This document shows, in pieces, positions 7,248 through 14,909 of a stretch of DNA of 36,894 nt. The DNA comes from Streptosporangiaceae bacterium (GTDB lineage: Bacteria > Actinomycetota > Actinomycetes > Streptosporangiales > Streptosporangiaceae), in assembly GCA_025934635.1 (NCBI GenBank), contig JAICWX010000057.1, positions 1 through 36,894 of the forward strand. Direction: 5' to 3'. The notes under the pieces were generated by a model, which was not told the DNA's origin, searched no databases, and saw only the letters and a list, made by a program, of their open reading frames with translations. The translations under genes and the position numbers were made by a program. Position 1 is the stretch's first letter. Every line of letters starts with the position of its first letter.

Positions 7248-8120
7248 TCACAGGGAACCAGCGCTGGCGTCGGAGACCAGGGCGGAGATCTCCGCGCAGG
7301 TCGCCAGCACGGCGGGGCGCAGCTCGCGGATGATCCGCTGGGTCGACCAGTCCTGGGCCTGGACGGCCAGGTTGACCCCGGCCAGCACGCGGCCGTCGGG
7401 GCCGGTGATCGGCGCGGCCACCGAGCGCAGGCCGTAGGCCAGCTCCTCGTCCTGCATGGACCAGCCCTGGTCGCGGATGGTGCGGAGCTCGTCGTGCAGC
7501 TCGGCCAGGGAGACCTTGGCGTTCGGCCCGGAGTTCTTCGAGAACGAGGCGTCGGTGATGCGCTTGGCCAGCTCGGCCTGGTCGAGGTGGGCCAGCAGCA
7601 GCTTGCCGATCGAGGTGTGCACCGCCGGGAGGGTAGAGCCGACCTGGATGTTCGCGGTCACCAGGTCGGAGTTGCGCAGCCGGATCAGGTAGAGGACGCG
7701 GTCGCCGCTGAGCACGGCCAGGTTCACCGTCTCCCCCGTCCGCTCGCCGAGCTGGGTGAGCTTCGGCGTGGCGATGGCCACCAGGTCCAGGCTGCGCAGC
7801 GCGGCGGTGCCGAGGGTCAGCGTGCGCACCCCGGGCCGGTAGTCGCCGTTGGGCAGGTGGTCCAGGTACCCCTCGGACGCCAGCGTCATCACCACCCGGT
7901 ACACCGTCGGCATGGGCAGGCCGGAGGCGGTGGCCAGGTCGCTGACCCGCCAGGACGGGCGTTGCTCGTCGAACAGCGACAGGATGCGCAGGCCCTTGGC
8001 GAGGGCCTCCACGCGGTACTCCGGCCGTTCGGGGACAGCTGAGCCCGGTACCGCGGGGCCGGGGCCCGCCGGAGCGGGGCTGAGCGCCGCGGTTGAGGAG
8101 CTGGCGGGGCGGCGAGGCAT
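7248..8120 (-). CDS. IclR-family transcriptional regulator
   Basis: A 290-residue regulator. Residues 1-33 are a Pro/Ala/Ser-rich leader. A winged helix-turn-helix follows (SDLATASGLPMPTVYRVVMTL, near 60-80), then an IclR effector domain from about 110 with typical blocks VHTSIGKLLLAHL and YGLRSVAAPI. IclR proteins control catabolic genes and respond to pathway intermediates; PcaU/PobR relatives control aromatic-acid pathways. The ATG is preceded by a good GGAGG on the minus strand. It is divergent from an SDR gene, with the three-half-site operator in the 166-bp gap, so it probably controls that SDR, the FAH operon and the ABC-importer operon, and perhaps itself. The family is certain; the effector is unknown. 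Confidence 0.9.
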   Translation of the reverse strand: MPRRPASSSTAALSPAPAGPGPAVPGSAVPERPEYRVEALAKGLRILSLFDEQRPSWRVSDLATASGLPMPTVYRVVMTLASEGYLDHLPNGDYRPGVRTLTLGTAALRSLDLVAIATPKLTQLGERTGETVNLAVLSGDRVLYLIRLRNSDLVTANIQVGSTLPAVHTSIGKLLLAHLDQAELAKRITDASFSKNSGPNAKVSLAELHDELRTIRDQGWSMQDEELAYGLRSVAAPITGPDGRVLAGVNLAVQAQDWSTQRIIRELRPAVLATCAEISALVSDASAGSL

Positions 8121-8237
8121 GGGTGGCCTTTCCTCCTCGGTGACGGTATACGACCTCAGCCTATTGTGGCCTCGGCCGATGCTCGCGCTGGCCCGGGCGG
8201 ACCTGGACAGCCGCGCGACGGGTCGGCTACGGTATTC

Positions 8238-8263
8238 AGAAAGCGACTTTCATAATACGAGAA
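8238..8263 (+). promoter_or_regulatory. Three-half-site operator in the IclR/SDR divergent region
   Basis: AGAAAG, 3 nt, CTTTCA, 5 nt, CGAGAA. The core GAAAG-N3-CTTTC (8239-8251) is a perfect palindrome, and the third half-site departs slightly from consensus. The TAATA spacer and flanks are AT-rich and may carry the -10 region of the SDR promoter, whose start codon lies 23 nt downstream. Same layout as the sites at 6883 and 11941. Confidence 0.7.
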
Positions 8264-8286
8264 CTTAATCATGAAGGATAGGCCTC

Positions 8287-9045
8287 ATGCAGGACTGGCT
8301 CACGCTCGACGGACGGCCGACCCTGGTCTGCGGAGCCGGCGGGCTCGGCGGGGCCAGCGCGCTGAGCCTGGCCGCCCAGGGCGCGCGCGTCGCGCTCATC
8401 GACGTGAACTCGGAGAACCTGGACGCCGTGGTGCGCGCGGCCAAGGAGGCCGGCCGCGAGATCAAGCCGCTGGTCGCCGACCTGCGCACGGCGCAGGCGT
8501 GCCGCGCGGCCGTCAGCGAGGCGACCGCCCTGGTCGGGACGCCGCAGATCTTCCTGCACGCGGTCGGGCGCAACGTGCGCAAGCCGGTGCTGGAACTAGG
8601 CGATGACGACTGGGAGGACACCCTCACGCTGAACCTGTCCACCGCCTACTGGCTCGGCCAGGCGGTCGGTCGGCTCATGGTCGGGCAGCAGTACGGCCGG
8701 ATGGTCTTCGTGTCGTCGGTCTCCGGGCTCCTGGCCCATGCCCACCACGGGCCGTACGCGGCGACCAAGGGCGGGATGAACCAGATGTTCCGGGTCATGG
8801 CGCGCGAGTGGGCCAGGTACGGCGTCACGGTCAACGCCGTGGCCCCCGGCTACATCGAGACCGACCTGACCAAGGATTACCTGGACAAGGACAACCACCG
8901 GGCCGACCTGGAATCGCTCGTCCCGGCCGAGCGGCTCGGCCGGCCGGAGGAGGTGGCCGACGCGATCACGTTCCTGGCCTCGGACCGGGCCCGCTTCATC
9001 ACCGGCCAGATCCTGTACGTGGACGGCGGCCGGGTCCTGGTCTGA
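8287..9045 (+). CDS. Short-chain dehydrogenase/reductase
   Basis: A 252-residue classical-type SDR, an NAD(P)-dependent oxidoreductase for hydroxyl/keto groups. The nucleotide-binding turn CGAGGLGGA is at 15-23 (the last Gly of TGxxxGxG is replaced by Ala). HAVG at 91-94 stands in place of NNAG. The catalytic set is Ser143/144, Tyr157 and Lys161 (YAATK), and the C-terminus is YVDGGRVLV. The ATG at 8287 gives the family start and has GAAGGATAGG upstream; the ATG at 8271 leads into another frame. It is the first plus-strand gene of the IclR locus and follows the operator at 8238, so induction with the catabolic operon is likely. The substrate is unknown. Confidence 0.87.
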   Translation: MQDWLTLDGRPTLVCGAGGLGGASALSLAAQGARVALIDVNSENLDAVVRAAKEAGREIKPLVADLRTAQACRAAVSEATALVGTPQIFLHAVGRNVRKPVLELGDDDWEDTLTLNLSTAYWLGQAVGRLMVGQQYGRMVFVSSVSGLLAHAHHGPYAATKGGMNQMFRVMAREWARYGVTVNAVAPGYIETDLTKDYLDKDNHRADLESLVPAERLGRPEEVADAITFLASDRARFITGQILYVDGGRVLV

Positions 9046-9120
9046 CCGTCCCCTGTTTGTGCCACCTATCCATCCACCTGCCTCCCCCACCCACCCACCC
9101 CGCATCCGGAAGGACATCCC

Positions 9121-9915
9121 GTGCCCGCAGCACCCGTTCCCGTACCGCGCCGTTTCGAGGGCCGGTCGGTGGTCGTCACCGGCGCCGGCACCGGCTTCGG
9201 CGCCGAGATCGCGGTCCGCGCCGCCCAGGAGGGCGCCCGTGCCGTGGGCGTCCATTACCGCAGCTCGGTGGAGGGCGCCAAGCGCGCGGCCGACCGGGTC
9301 ACCGCCGCGGGCAGCACCCCGGTGCTGTTCCAGGCCGACATCGTGGACTGGGAGCAGATCAAGGCCATGGCCGACGCCGCCTTCGAGCGGCTCGACGGCG
9401 TGGACGTCCTGATCAACAACGTCGGCGACGTGGCCCGCGAGCAGATGTCCTGGCGGGACATCACCGAGGAGTCGATCGACCACGTCCTGACCGTGGATAT
9501 CAAGGGCACGATGCTGTGCGTGCACGAGTTCGGCGCGCGGATGCTGGAGCAGGGGCACGGCGCCATCGTGAACATCGGGTCTACCGTCATCGTCCGCGGC
9601 AGCGCGCGGGCACCGCAGTACGCCGCGGCGAAGTACGGGCTGCTGGGCGTGACGAAGTCCTATGCGCACGCGTTCGCGCCAGCCGTCCGGGTCAACGTCT
9701 TCGCCCCCGGGTTCATCGAGACCGAGGCCACCCTGGGCCGCAAGGACTGGCAGTCCGGGCGGCGCGAGCAGCTGACCTCGATGACCCCGATGGGCCGGAT
9801 CCCGGCCCCGGCCGAGCTGGCCGGCACCGCGCTGTTCCTGGCCACCGACGACGCCGCGCACATGACCGGCGGCTACATGGTGGCCGACGGCGGCTACAAC
9901 ATGGTGGGAGCCTGA
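9121..9915 (+). CDS. Short-chain dehydrogenase/reductase (FabG-like)
   Basis: A 264-residue classical SDR starting at GTG, with GGAAGGA upstream. The cofactor loop TGAGTGFG is at 20-27, NNVG at 99-102, Ser154, and Tyr167/Lys171 in YAAAK. The end YMVADGGYNMVGA is typical. It sits 75 bp after the first SDR and 2 bp before the GlcG-like gene, so all probably share one transcript. The two SDRs differ enough to act on different intermediates. Which step they catalyse cannot be read from the sequence. Confidence 0.87.
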   Translation: MPAAPVPVPRRFEGRSVVVTGAGTGFGAEIAVRAAQEGARAVGVHYRSSVEGAKRAADRVTAAGSTPVLFQADIVDWEQIKAMADAAFERLDGVDVLINNVGDVAREQMSWRDITEESIDHVLTVDIKGTMLCVHEFGARMLEQGHGAIVNIGSTVIVRGSARAPQYAAAKYGLLGVTKSYAHAFAPAVRVNVFAPGFIETEATLGRKDWQSGRREQLTSMTPMGRIPAPAELAGTALFLATDDAAHMTGGYMVADGGYNMVGA

Positions 9916-9917
9916 CC

Positions 9918-10934
9918 ATGGGCAGTCCTCATCCGCGGGACCTCAGCCTGGCCGAGGCGCGTGCGCTGGTGCGGCGCGCCGTGGACAAGGCCGAGCAGCT
10001 CGGCCTGCGGGGCGGGATCGCCGTCGTCGGGGCGTCGGGCACGCTGATCACGGCGTCCCGGATGGACGGCGGCGGCCCGGGCGGGATGACGCGGGCGCGG
10101 TCCAAGGCCTGGATCTCGGCCACCCAGCAGATCCCGAGCGCCGAGCACCTGCACCGGATGACGGTGATCGCGCCGCCCGTCGCCACCGGGTTCGCCCAGG
10201 CCTCCCCCGAGGCGCTGTTCCCCGGGGCGGGCGGGATGCCAGTGCGCGCCGGCGGCGTGGTGGTGGCCGGCATCGCGGCCTCGGGTGCCACGGTGAGCCC
10301 GTTCTTCCCGGACGGCGTGGAGCCGCGGGCGCTCAGCGCGGACGGCCGGCCGGCCAACCCGGAGGACCTGCTAATCGCCTACGCGCTGCAGATCCCGTAC
10401 GCCGGGCAGCACGGCGACGACCAGCAGCGGTGGGAGCAGCGGTTCGGCGACCTGGTCATCGACCCGGCCGACAGCCTCGGCATGGCCACCGCGCCGGCGG
10501 CCAGCGGCCAGGCGCAGCTCGACTGGGCCCGGGCGCTGTGCGACGCGGCCATGGCCGAGGCGGAGCGGCGGGGCTTCGGAGTGGCGGTGGCCGTGGTGGA
10601 CCGCGGCGGCGACCCGGTCCAGCAGGACCTGATGGACGGCGCCCCGGCCGGGGGCGTGGCCGTGGCCCAGGCGGTGGCGGGCGCGGCGGCGCTGTTCGGC
10701 GTCGACAGCGGCGGCCTCGCGGCCCGCTTCGGCCACGCCCCCGGCCCCGCCGCGGCGCCGGACGTCCCGCCGTCGCTGGCCATCCCGGCGGGCCTGGTCG
10801 GGCCGCCGGTGCTCGGCGTGCCCGGCGGCGTGCCGGTCCGTGACGACGGCTGGGTGGTGGCCGGCTTCGGCGTCGGCGGGGTGGCCCCGGCTGCCTGCGC
10901 CGGCATCGCGCGCACCGCGCTCGCTTCGCTATGA
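9918..10934 (+). CDS. Tandem GlcG/HbpS-like (DUF336) protein
   Basis: 338 residues with two copies of the GlcG/HbpS fold. Copy one spans about 5-125 (DLSLAEARALVRRAVDKAEQ, IAVVGASGTLITASRMDGG, then RSKAWISATQQIPS). Copy two spans about 195-335 (LDWARALCDAAMAEAERRGF, VAVVDRGGDPVQQDLMDG, a shared AxAxxGAA helix, and a closing GFGVGGV). Members bind haem or small molecules, or act as small catabolic accessory proteins; single-domain forms are usual, so the fusion is notable. The ATG follows the SDR stop by 2 nt, and the stop overlaps the next start as ATGA. The first domain is well conserved. Function here is unknown. Confidence 0.78.
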   Translation: MGSPHPRDLSLAEARALVRRAVDKAEQLGLRGGIAVVGASGTLITASRMDGGGPGGMTRARSKAWISATQQIPSAEHLHRMTVIAPPVATGFAQASPEALFPGAGGMPVRAGGVVVAGIAASGATVSPFFPDGVEPRALSADGRPANPEDLLIAYALQIPYAGQHGDDQQRWEQRFGDLVIDPADSLGMATAPAASGQAQLDWARALCDAAMAEAERRGFGVAVAVVDRGGDPVQQDLMDGAPAGGVAVAQAVAGAAALFGVDSGGLAARFGHAPGPAAAPDVPPSLAIPAGLVGPPVLGVPGGVPVRDDGWVVAGFGVGGVAPAACAGIARTALASL

Positions 10935-11866
10935 CGGGCCCGGTTCGGGTCGCGGTCATCGGCTGCGGCGCGATCGGGAGCCTGTACGGGGCGCACCTGG
11001 CGCGGGTGCCCGGGGTCGAGGTGTGGGCGGTCGACCCGTGGGCCGCGCACATGGCCGCGATCGAGGCGGGCGGGCTGCGGGTCACCGGGCAGGCGGAGTT
11101 CACCGCCCCGGTGCGGGCCCGGACCGACGCGCGCGAGCTGCCCGCCTGCGATTTCGGCGTGGTGGCGACCAAGGCGCTGCACACCCGGGAGGCCGTCGCG
11201 GGCGCGCAGGCGGCCCTGGCCGGCGCGGCCGTGGTGAGCGTGCAGAACGGGCTCGGGAACGAGGAGGTCATCGCCGGGCTGGGGCCGCGCGTGATCCGCG
11301 GCAGCATCGTCACGGCCGGCACGGTGGTGGCACCCGGCGTAGTCCGGTACGACGCGCCGGGCGATTCCTGGTTCGGGCCGTTCGAGCCCCGGCCCGCGAC
11401 GATGGACGAGGTGACGCGGCTGGCCGGGCTGCTCACCGAGGGCGGGCTGCGCACGCACGCGCTCGCGGACGCGCGGGGCCCGCAGTGGACGAAAGTCATT
11501 TTCAATGCCGCGACAAGCCCGTTGTCCGCTCTCACCGGGCTCGCGGTGGGCCCCGTGTGCACCGACGCCGGGCTCCGCTCGCAGGTAGACGGCCTGGTCA
11601 GCGAGGCCCTGGCGGTCTGCCAGCGGGCCGGGATCGCGCTGCTGCGGGACCCGCGGGAGTCGGTGGCGGAGGCCATCGCGGAGGCCTACGACCACCAGCC
11701 GAGCATGCTCCAGGACGTGCTGGCCCGGCGGGCCACCGAGATCGGCGTGCTGAACGGCGGGATCGCCGCCGAGGGACGCCGGGCAGGCCTGCCCACGCCG
11801 CTCCACGATTGCATGGTTGCCCTGGTCAGAGGCCTCGAGCAGTCCTGGTCGGCCAGGCCGCGCTAG
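10931..11866 (+). CDS. Ketopantoate reductase (ApbA/PanE)-family oxidoreductase
   Basis: 311 residues. The N-terminal Rossmann fold has GCGAIG at 11-16. A central KALHT near 81-85 and QNGLGNEE near 105-112 are family hallmarks. The C-terminal helical domain carries Lys188 and Asn192 in TKVIFNAATSPLSA, the usual catalytic Lys/Asn. The family reduces 2-keto acids with NADPH; PanE makes pantoate, but many paralogues serve catabolic or biosynthetic clusters. Because this one overlaps the GlcG-like gene by 4 nt inside a catabolic operon, a pathway-specific keto-acid reductase is more likely than vitamin B5 synthesis. Confidence 0.85.
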   Translation: MTGPVRVAVIGCGAIGSLYGAHLARVPGVEVWAVDPWAAHMAAIEAGGLRVTGQAEFTAPVRARTDARELPACDFGVVATKALHTREAVAGAQAALAGAAVVSVQNGLGNEEVIAGLGPRVIRGSIVTAGTVVAPGVVRYDAPGDSWFGPFEPRPATMDEVTRLAGLLTEGGLRTHALADARGPQWTKVIFNAATSPLSALTGLAVGPVCTDAGLRSQVDGLVSEALAVCQRAGIALLRDPRESVAEAIAEAYDHQPSMLQDVLARRATEIGVLNGGIAAEGRRAGLPTPLHDCMVALVRGLEQSWSARPR

Positions 11867-11940
11867 GCGCCGCCCGGTCATCCATTTGTGACCTCGCTGG
11901 TGTGGACAACCGGCCACCGCATCCCGTAACGTAATCGAAA

Positions 11941-11966
11941 TGAAAATAACTTTCATTAGATGAAAG
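11941..11966 (+). promoter_or_regulatory. Three-half-site operator upstream of the ABC-importer operon
   Basis: TGAAAA, 3 nt, CTTTCA, 5 nt, TGAAAG. The second and third half-sites form a perfect palindrome (CTTTCA-TTAGA-TGAAAG), and the first pair has one mismatch. A further TCGAAA sits just upstream at 11935-11940. The region is strikingly AT-rich for this genome, and the ATG at 11977 follows an AAGGGAACC ribosome site. Same layout as 6883 and 8238. Confidence 0.7.
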
Positions 11967-11976
11967 TAAGGGAACC

Positions 11977-12759
11977 ATGACCACACCGACCGCCGGACAG
12001 CCGCTGCTCGACGTAGCCGGCCTGCGCGTGACCTACGGCGGGGTGGTGGCGGTCGCGGACGTCGACCTGCGGATCGACGAGGGCACCATCTACGGGCTGA
12101 TCGGCCCCAACGGCGCCGGCAAGACCTCGATGGTGGACGCCCTGACCGGGTACACCCGGCCCGCCGCCGGGCTGATCACGTTCGGCGGCCGCGACATCTC
12201 CGGCCTGCGCCCCTACCGGCGGGCGCGGCTGGGCCTGGCCCGGACGTTCCAGTCGGTCGAGCTGTTCGACGACCTGACCGTCGAGGAGAACCTGCTCGTG
12301 GCGAGCGAGCACGTGACCGTCGCCTCCGCGCTCAGGGACCTGTTCCTGCCCCAGCGCCCGCCGGACCGGACCGGGGTGGACTGGGCCATCTCCGTCTGCG
12401 GCCTGGACGACGTGACGGACCGCTACCCGGCCGAGATCTCGCTGGGCAAGCGCAAGCTGGTCGGCATCGGCCGGGCGCTGGCCCGCCAGCCCCGGCTGGT
12501 CCTGCTGGACGAGCCCGCGGCGGCCCTGGACACCGACGAGAGCCTCGAGCTCGGCCGCCGGCTGCGGGTCCTGCCGGAAGAGCACGGCGTGACGGTCTTC
12601 CTCATCGACCACGACATGGGGCTCGTCCTGTCCGTCTGCGATCAGCTCATGGTCCTGGACTTCGGCCGGCCGATCGCCGGCGGGACCCCGGCCGAGATCC
12701 GCGGCAACCCGCGCGTGATCGAGGCCTACCTGGGAGGGCACCATGCCGGAAGCCACTAG
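11977..12759 (+). CDS. livG: Branched-chain-amino-acid-type ABC transporter ATPase (LivG-like)
   Basis: 260 residues; an ATP-binding subunit of the LivFGHMK importer class. Walker A GPNGAGKT is at 43-50, Q-loop region RTFQSVELF near 89-97, a signature with weakened sequence (EISLGKRK at 153-160 where LSGGQ is usual), Walker B RLVLLDEP near 173-180, and switch His in LIDHDMG. The first of four importer genes, it follows the operator at 11941, and its end overlaps the LivF-like gene by 17 nt. Liv-type importers also carry aromatic acids, urea or amides, so the substrate should be read from the catabolic setting and not assumed to be leucine. Confidence 0.88.
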   Translation: MTTPTAGQPLLDVAGLRVTYGGVVAVADVDLRIDEGTIYGLIGPNGAGKTSMVDALTGYTRPAAGLITFGGRDISGLRPYRRARLGLARTFQSVELFDDLTVEENLLVASEHVTVASALRDLFLPQRPPDRTGVDWAISVCGLDDVTDRYPAEISLGKRKLVGIGRALARQPRLVLLDEPAAALDTDESLELGRRLRVLPEEHGVTVFLIDHDMGLVLSVCDQLMVLDFGRPIAGGTPAEIRGNPRVIEAYLGGHHAGSH

Positions 12760-13507
12760 CCCGGACGCCGCGGGTCACGCCCTGGTAATGCGGGGCGTGT
12801 CGGCCGGCTACAAGGGAATCCCGGTCGTCCGCGAGCTCAGCCTGGAGGTCCGCCCGGGTGAGGTGGTGGCCCTGCTCGGCCCGAACGGCGCCGGGAAGAC
12901 CACCACCCTGGAGACCATCGCCGGGCTCAACCGCCCGATCGCGGGCACGATCGAGCTGTCGGGCGAGGGCACCGGCGGCCGGCCGGCCCACCTGCTCGCC
13001 CGCCAGGGCCTGGCGCTGGTGCCCGAGGGCCGCGCCCTGTTCCCCGGCCTCACCGTGCGCGAGCACCTGCGGCTGGCGGGCGGCCGGGCCGGCAGGAAGG
13101 GCGCCAGGAAAAAGGTAGCCAGCAGCGAGGAGGAGCTGCTCGAGATGCTGCCCGAGCTGCGCAAGTGCCTCGGGCGCAAGGCCGGCCTGCTGTCCGGCGG
13201 CGAGCAGCAGATGCTGGCCCTCGGCCGGGCGCTGGTGACCCGGCCGCGGCTGCTGCTGGTCGACGAGATGAGCCTCGGCCTGGCCCCGGTGATCGTCGAG
13301 CGGCTGGTCCCGATCCTGCGCCGGGCGGCCGATGAGCTCGGCGCGAGCGTGCTGTTCGTCGAGCAGCACGTGGCGCTGGCGCTGGCGGTCTCCGACCGCG
13401 CCTACGTCCTGACGCACGGCCGGATCGGGCTCGAGGGCCCGGCCGCCGAACTCCGCGAGCGGCGCGAGCTGCTCGCGGCCAGTTACCTCGGGGAGTCGGC
13501 CGCCTGA
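12743..13507 (+). CDS. livF: Branched-chain-amino-acid-type ABC transporter ATPase (LivF-like)
   Basis: 254 residues; the partner ATPase. Walker A GPNGAGKT is at 46-53, LVPEGRALFPGLTVREHL near 92-109 is the LivF hallmark, signature LLSGGEQQ at 149-156, Walker B LLLVDEMSLGL near 170-180, and switch His in VEQHVALAL. A Lys/Arg-rich insertion (GRAGRKGARKKV) lies before the signature. Its ATG, preceded by GGGAGGGCACC, overlaps the LivG-like end, ensuring paired synthesis. It should form a heterodimer with LivG under the fused permease. Confidence 0.88.
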   Translation: MPEATSPDAAGHALVMRGVSAGYKGIPVVRELSLEVRPGEVVALLGPNGAGKTTTLETIAGLNRPIAGTIELSGEGTGGRPAHLLARQGLALVPEGRALFPGLTVREHLRLAGGRAGRKGARKKVASSEEELLEMLPELRKCLGRKAGLLSGGEQQMLALGRALVTRPRLLLVDEMSLGLAPVIVERLVPILRRAADELGASVLFVEQHVALALAVSDRAYVLTHGRIGLEGPAAELRERRELLAASYLGESAA

Positions 13508-13562
13508 GGCGTCCGTCTCCCGCAGTCCTGACCGAGAGATTCCATAACACGAAAGAAGCGCC

Positions 13563-14843
13563 ATGAGACGTCACCTACGGGCTAGTGCGGTCGCGCTCGC
13601 CGTCACCGGCCTGGTCGCGGCGGGTTGCAGTTCGAGCGGCTCGGGCGGCGGCACGGGCGGTTCCAGTACGCCCGCGGCCGGCCGCACGACGGCCGCGGCC
13701 AGCGGCAACGTGTTCGGCGCGGCCAAGCAGGCCACCGGGACCCCGTACGTCTTCGGGATGATCAACGACGAGACCGGCGCGGTCACCTTCCCCGAGGCGC
13801 GCCAGGGCGCGATCGCGGCCGAGAACTACGTCAACAACTACCTCGGCGGCATCAACGGCCATCCCATCCAGATCGACAACTGCACCGGCGACGGCACCCC
13901 GGCCACCGCCGCGCGGTGCGCCAACCAGCTGGCGGCCAAGAAGCCCATCGCGATCCTGGGCGCGGCCGACGTCGGGGCGCCCGCCTCGATCCCCATCTAC
14001 GCGCACGCCAACCTGGCCTACCTGGGCGGCATCCCGTTCACCCCGGTCCCCGAGACCGCGGCCAACTCGGTCCAGTTCTGGTCGGTCAGCGTGGGCGACA
14101 ACGCGGCCGCCGCCGTGTACGCGGGCAAGAAGCTCGGGATCAAGAGCGTCGCGATCATCTACTTCAGCAACCCGCAGGGCGCGTCGCTGCTCCCCCAGAT
14201 CACGCCGGTGTTCAAGGCGGCCGGGGTGACCACGGTCAAGGACATCCCGCTGTCGCCGACCTCGCCCGACCCGAGCCCGCAGGCGGCCCTGGTCGAGAGC
14301 AGCGGCGCCCAGCTCGTCTACGTCGACGTCCCGAACGGCTGCGGCAACGTGCTCAAGGCGCTGAAGTCGGTCGGCTACAGCGGCAAGATCATGGGCATCG
14401 ACCCGTGCGGCGCGCCGCCGGTGATCGAGGCCGCGGCGGGCGGGGCCCAGGGCATGTACATCGCCTCGCCGTTCACGCTGCAGAGCGGCAGCAGCCACGA
14501 CGCGCAGCTGTTCCAGGCGGCGATGAAGAAGTGGGCGGCGCCGGGCTCGCTGGTCGACTCGATCTCCACGGCCGGCTTCGCCACCGTGATGAACGTCCGG
14601 CAGGTGCTGAGCACGATCTCGGGCACGCCGACCACCGCCAGCATCCTGGCCGCGTTCAAGTCGGGCACCCACCAGAACTTCCTGTCGCATCCGTACACCT
14701 GCGACGGGCAGGCCCTGAAGGGCGCCACGGCGATCTGCAACGACTACTACCTGATGAACCAGATCGATAACGGGGCGATCACCCAGCCGAGCTCCACCGA
14801 CTGGGTGACCTCGAAGGGGTACTTCCCCGGCCTCACCGGCTGA
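13563..14843 (+). CDS. ABC-transporter substrate-binding lipoprotein (LivK-like)
   Basis: 426 residues; the receptor of the importer. The signal peptide is 1-21 with a lipobox ending LVAAGC, so Cys22 should be lipidated and the protein anchored outside the membrane. A Ser/Gly/Thr-rich linker follows (about 23-55), then a periplasmic-binding type-1 fold starting VFGMINDETGAVTFPEARQG with two lobes. It is 55 bp after the LivF-like gene; AT-rich sequence with a weak match to the operator half-sites (CCATAACACGAAAG) lies just before the start. A strong stem-loop follows the stop. The ligand cannot be deduced. Confidence 0.88.
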   Translation: MRRHLRASAVALAVTGLVAAGCSSSGSGGGTGGSSTPAAGRTTAAASGNVFGAAKQATGTPYVFGMINDETGAVTFPEARQGAIAAENYVNNYLGGINGHPIQIDNCTGDGTPATAARCANQLAAKKPIAILGAADVGAPASIPIYAHANLAYLGGIPFTPVPETAANSVQFWSVSVGDNAAAAVYAGKKLGIKSVAIIYFSNPQGASLLPQITPVFKAAGVTTVKDIPLSPTSPDPSPQAALVESSGAQLVYVDVPNGCGNVLKALKSVGYSGKIMGIDPCGAPPVIEAAAGGAQGMYIASPFTLQSGSSHDAQLFQAAMKKWAAPGSLVDSISTAGFATVMNVRQVLSTISGTPTTASILAAFKSGTHQNFLSHPYTCDGQALKGATAICNDYYLMNQIDNGAITQPSSTDWVTSKGYFPGLTG

Positions 14844-14845
14844 TC

Positions 14846-14884
14846 AGCGCGGCCGGGCCCGCCCGGAAGCGGCCCGGCCGCGCT
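14846..14884 (+). terminator. GC-rich stem-loop between receptor and permease genes
   Basis: A perfect 14-bp inverted repeat (AGCGCGGCCGGGCC / GGCCCGGCCGCGCT) with an 11-nt loop begins 3 nt after the receptor stop; a short TTCGTT follows. It could act as a partial terminator or 3' RNA stabiliser that raises receptor mRNA over permease mRNA, a common arrangement in binding-protein operons. The role is inferred. Confidence 0.72.
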
Positions 14885-14909
14885 TCGTTACCGACCAGAC
14901 AGAGACTCG

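Noticed and set aside
8271..8606. Alternative start for the SDR at ATG 8271
   Set aside because: It opens a different frame without SDR motifs; the ATG at 8287 gives the Rossmann fold directly.
8808..9917. Upstream part of the open frame that contains the GlcG-like gene
   Set aside because: It overlaps two well-supported SDR genes in another frame and reads as Arg/Gly/Pro-rich noise; the real start is the ATG at 9918.
10379..11986. Large minus-strand frame across the GlcG-like and reductase genes
   Set aside because: Low-complexity translation opposite two genes with clear cofactor motifs and an ATGA overlap.
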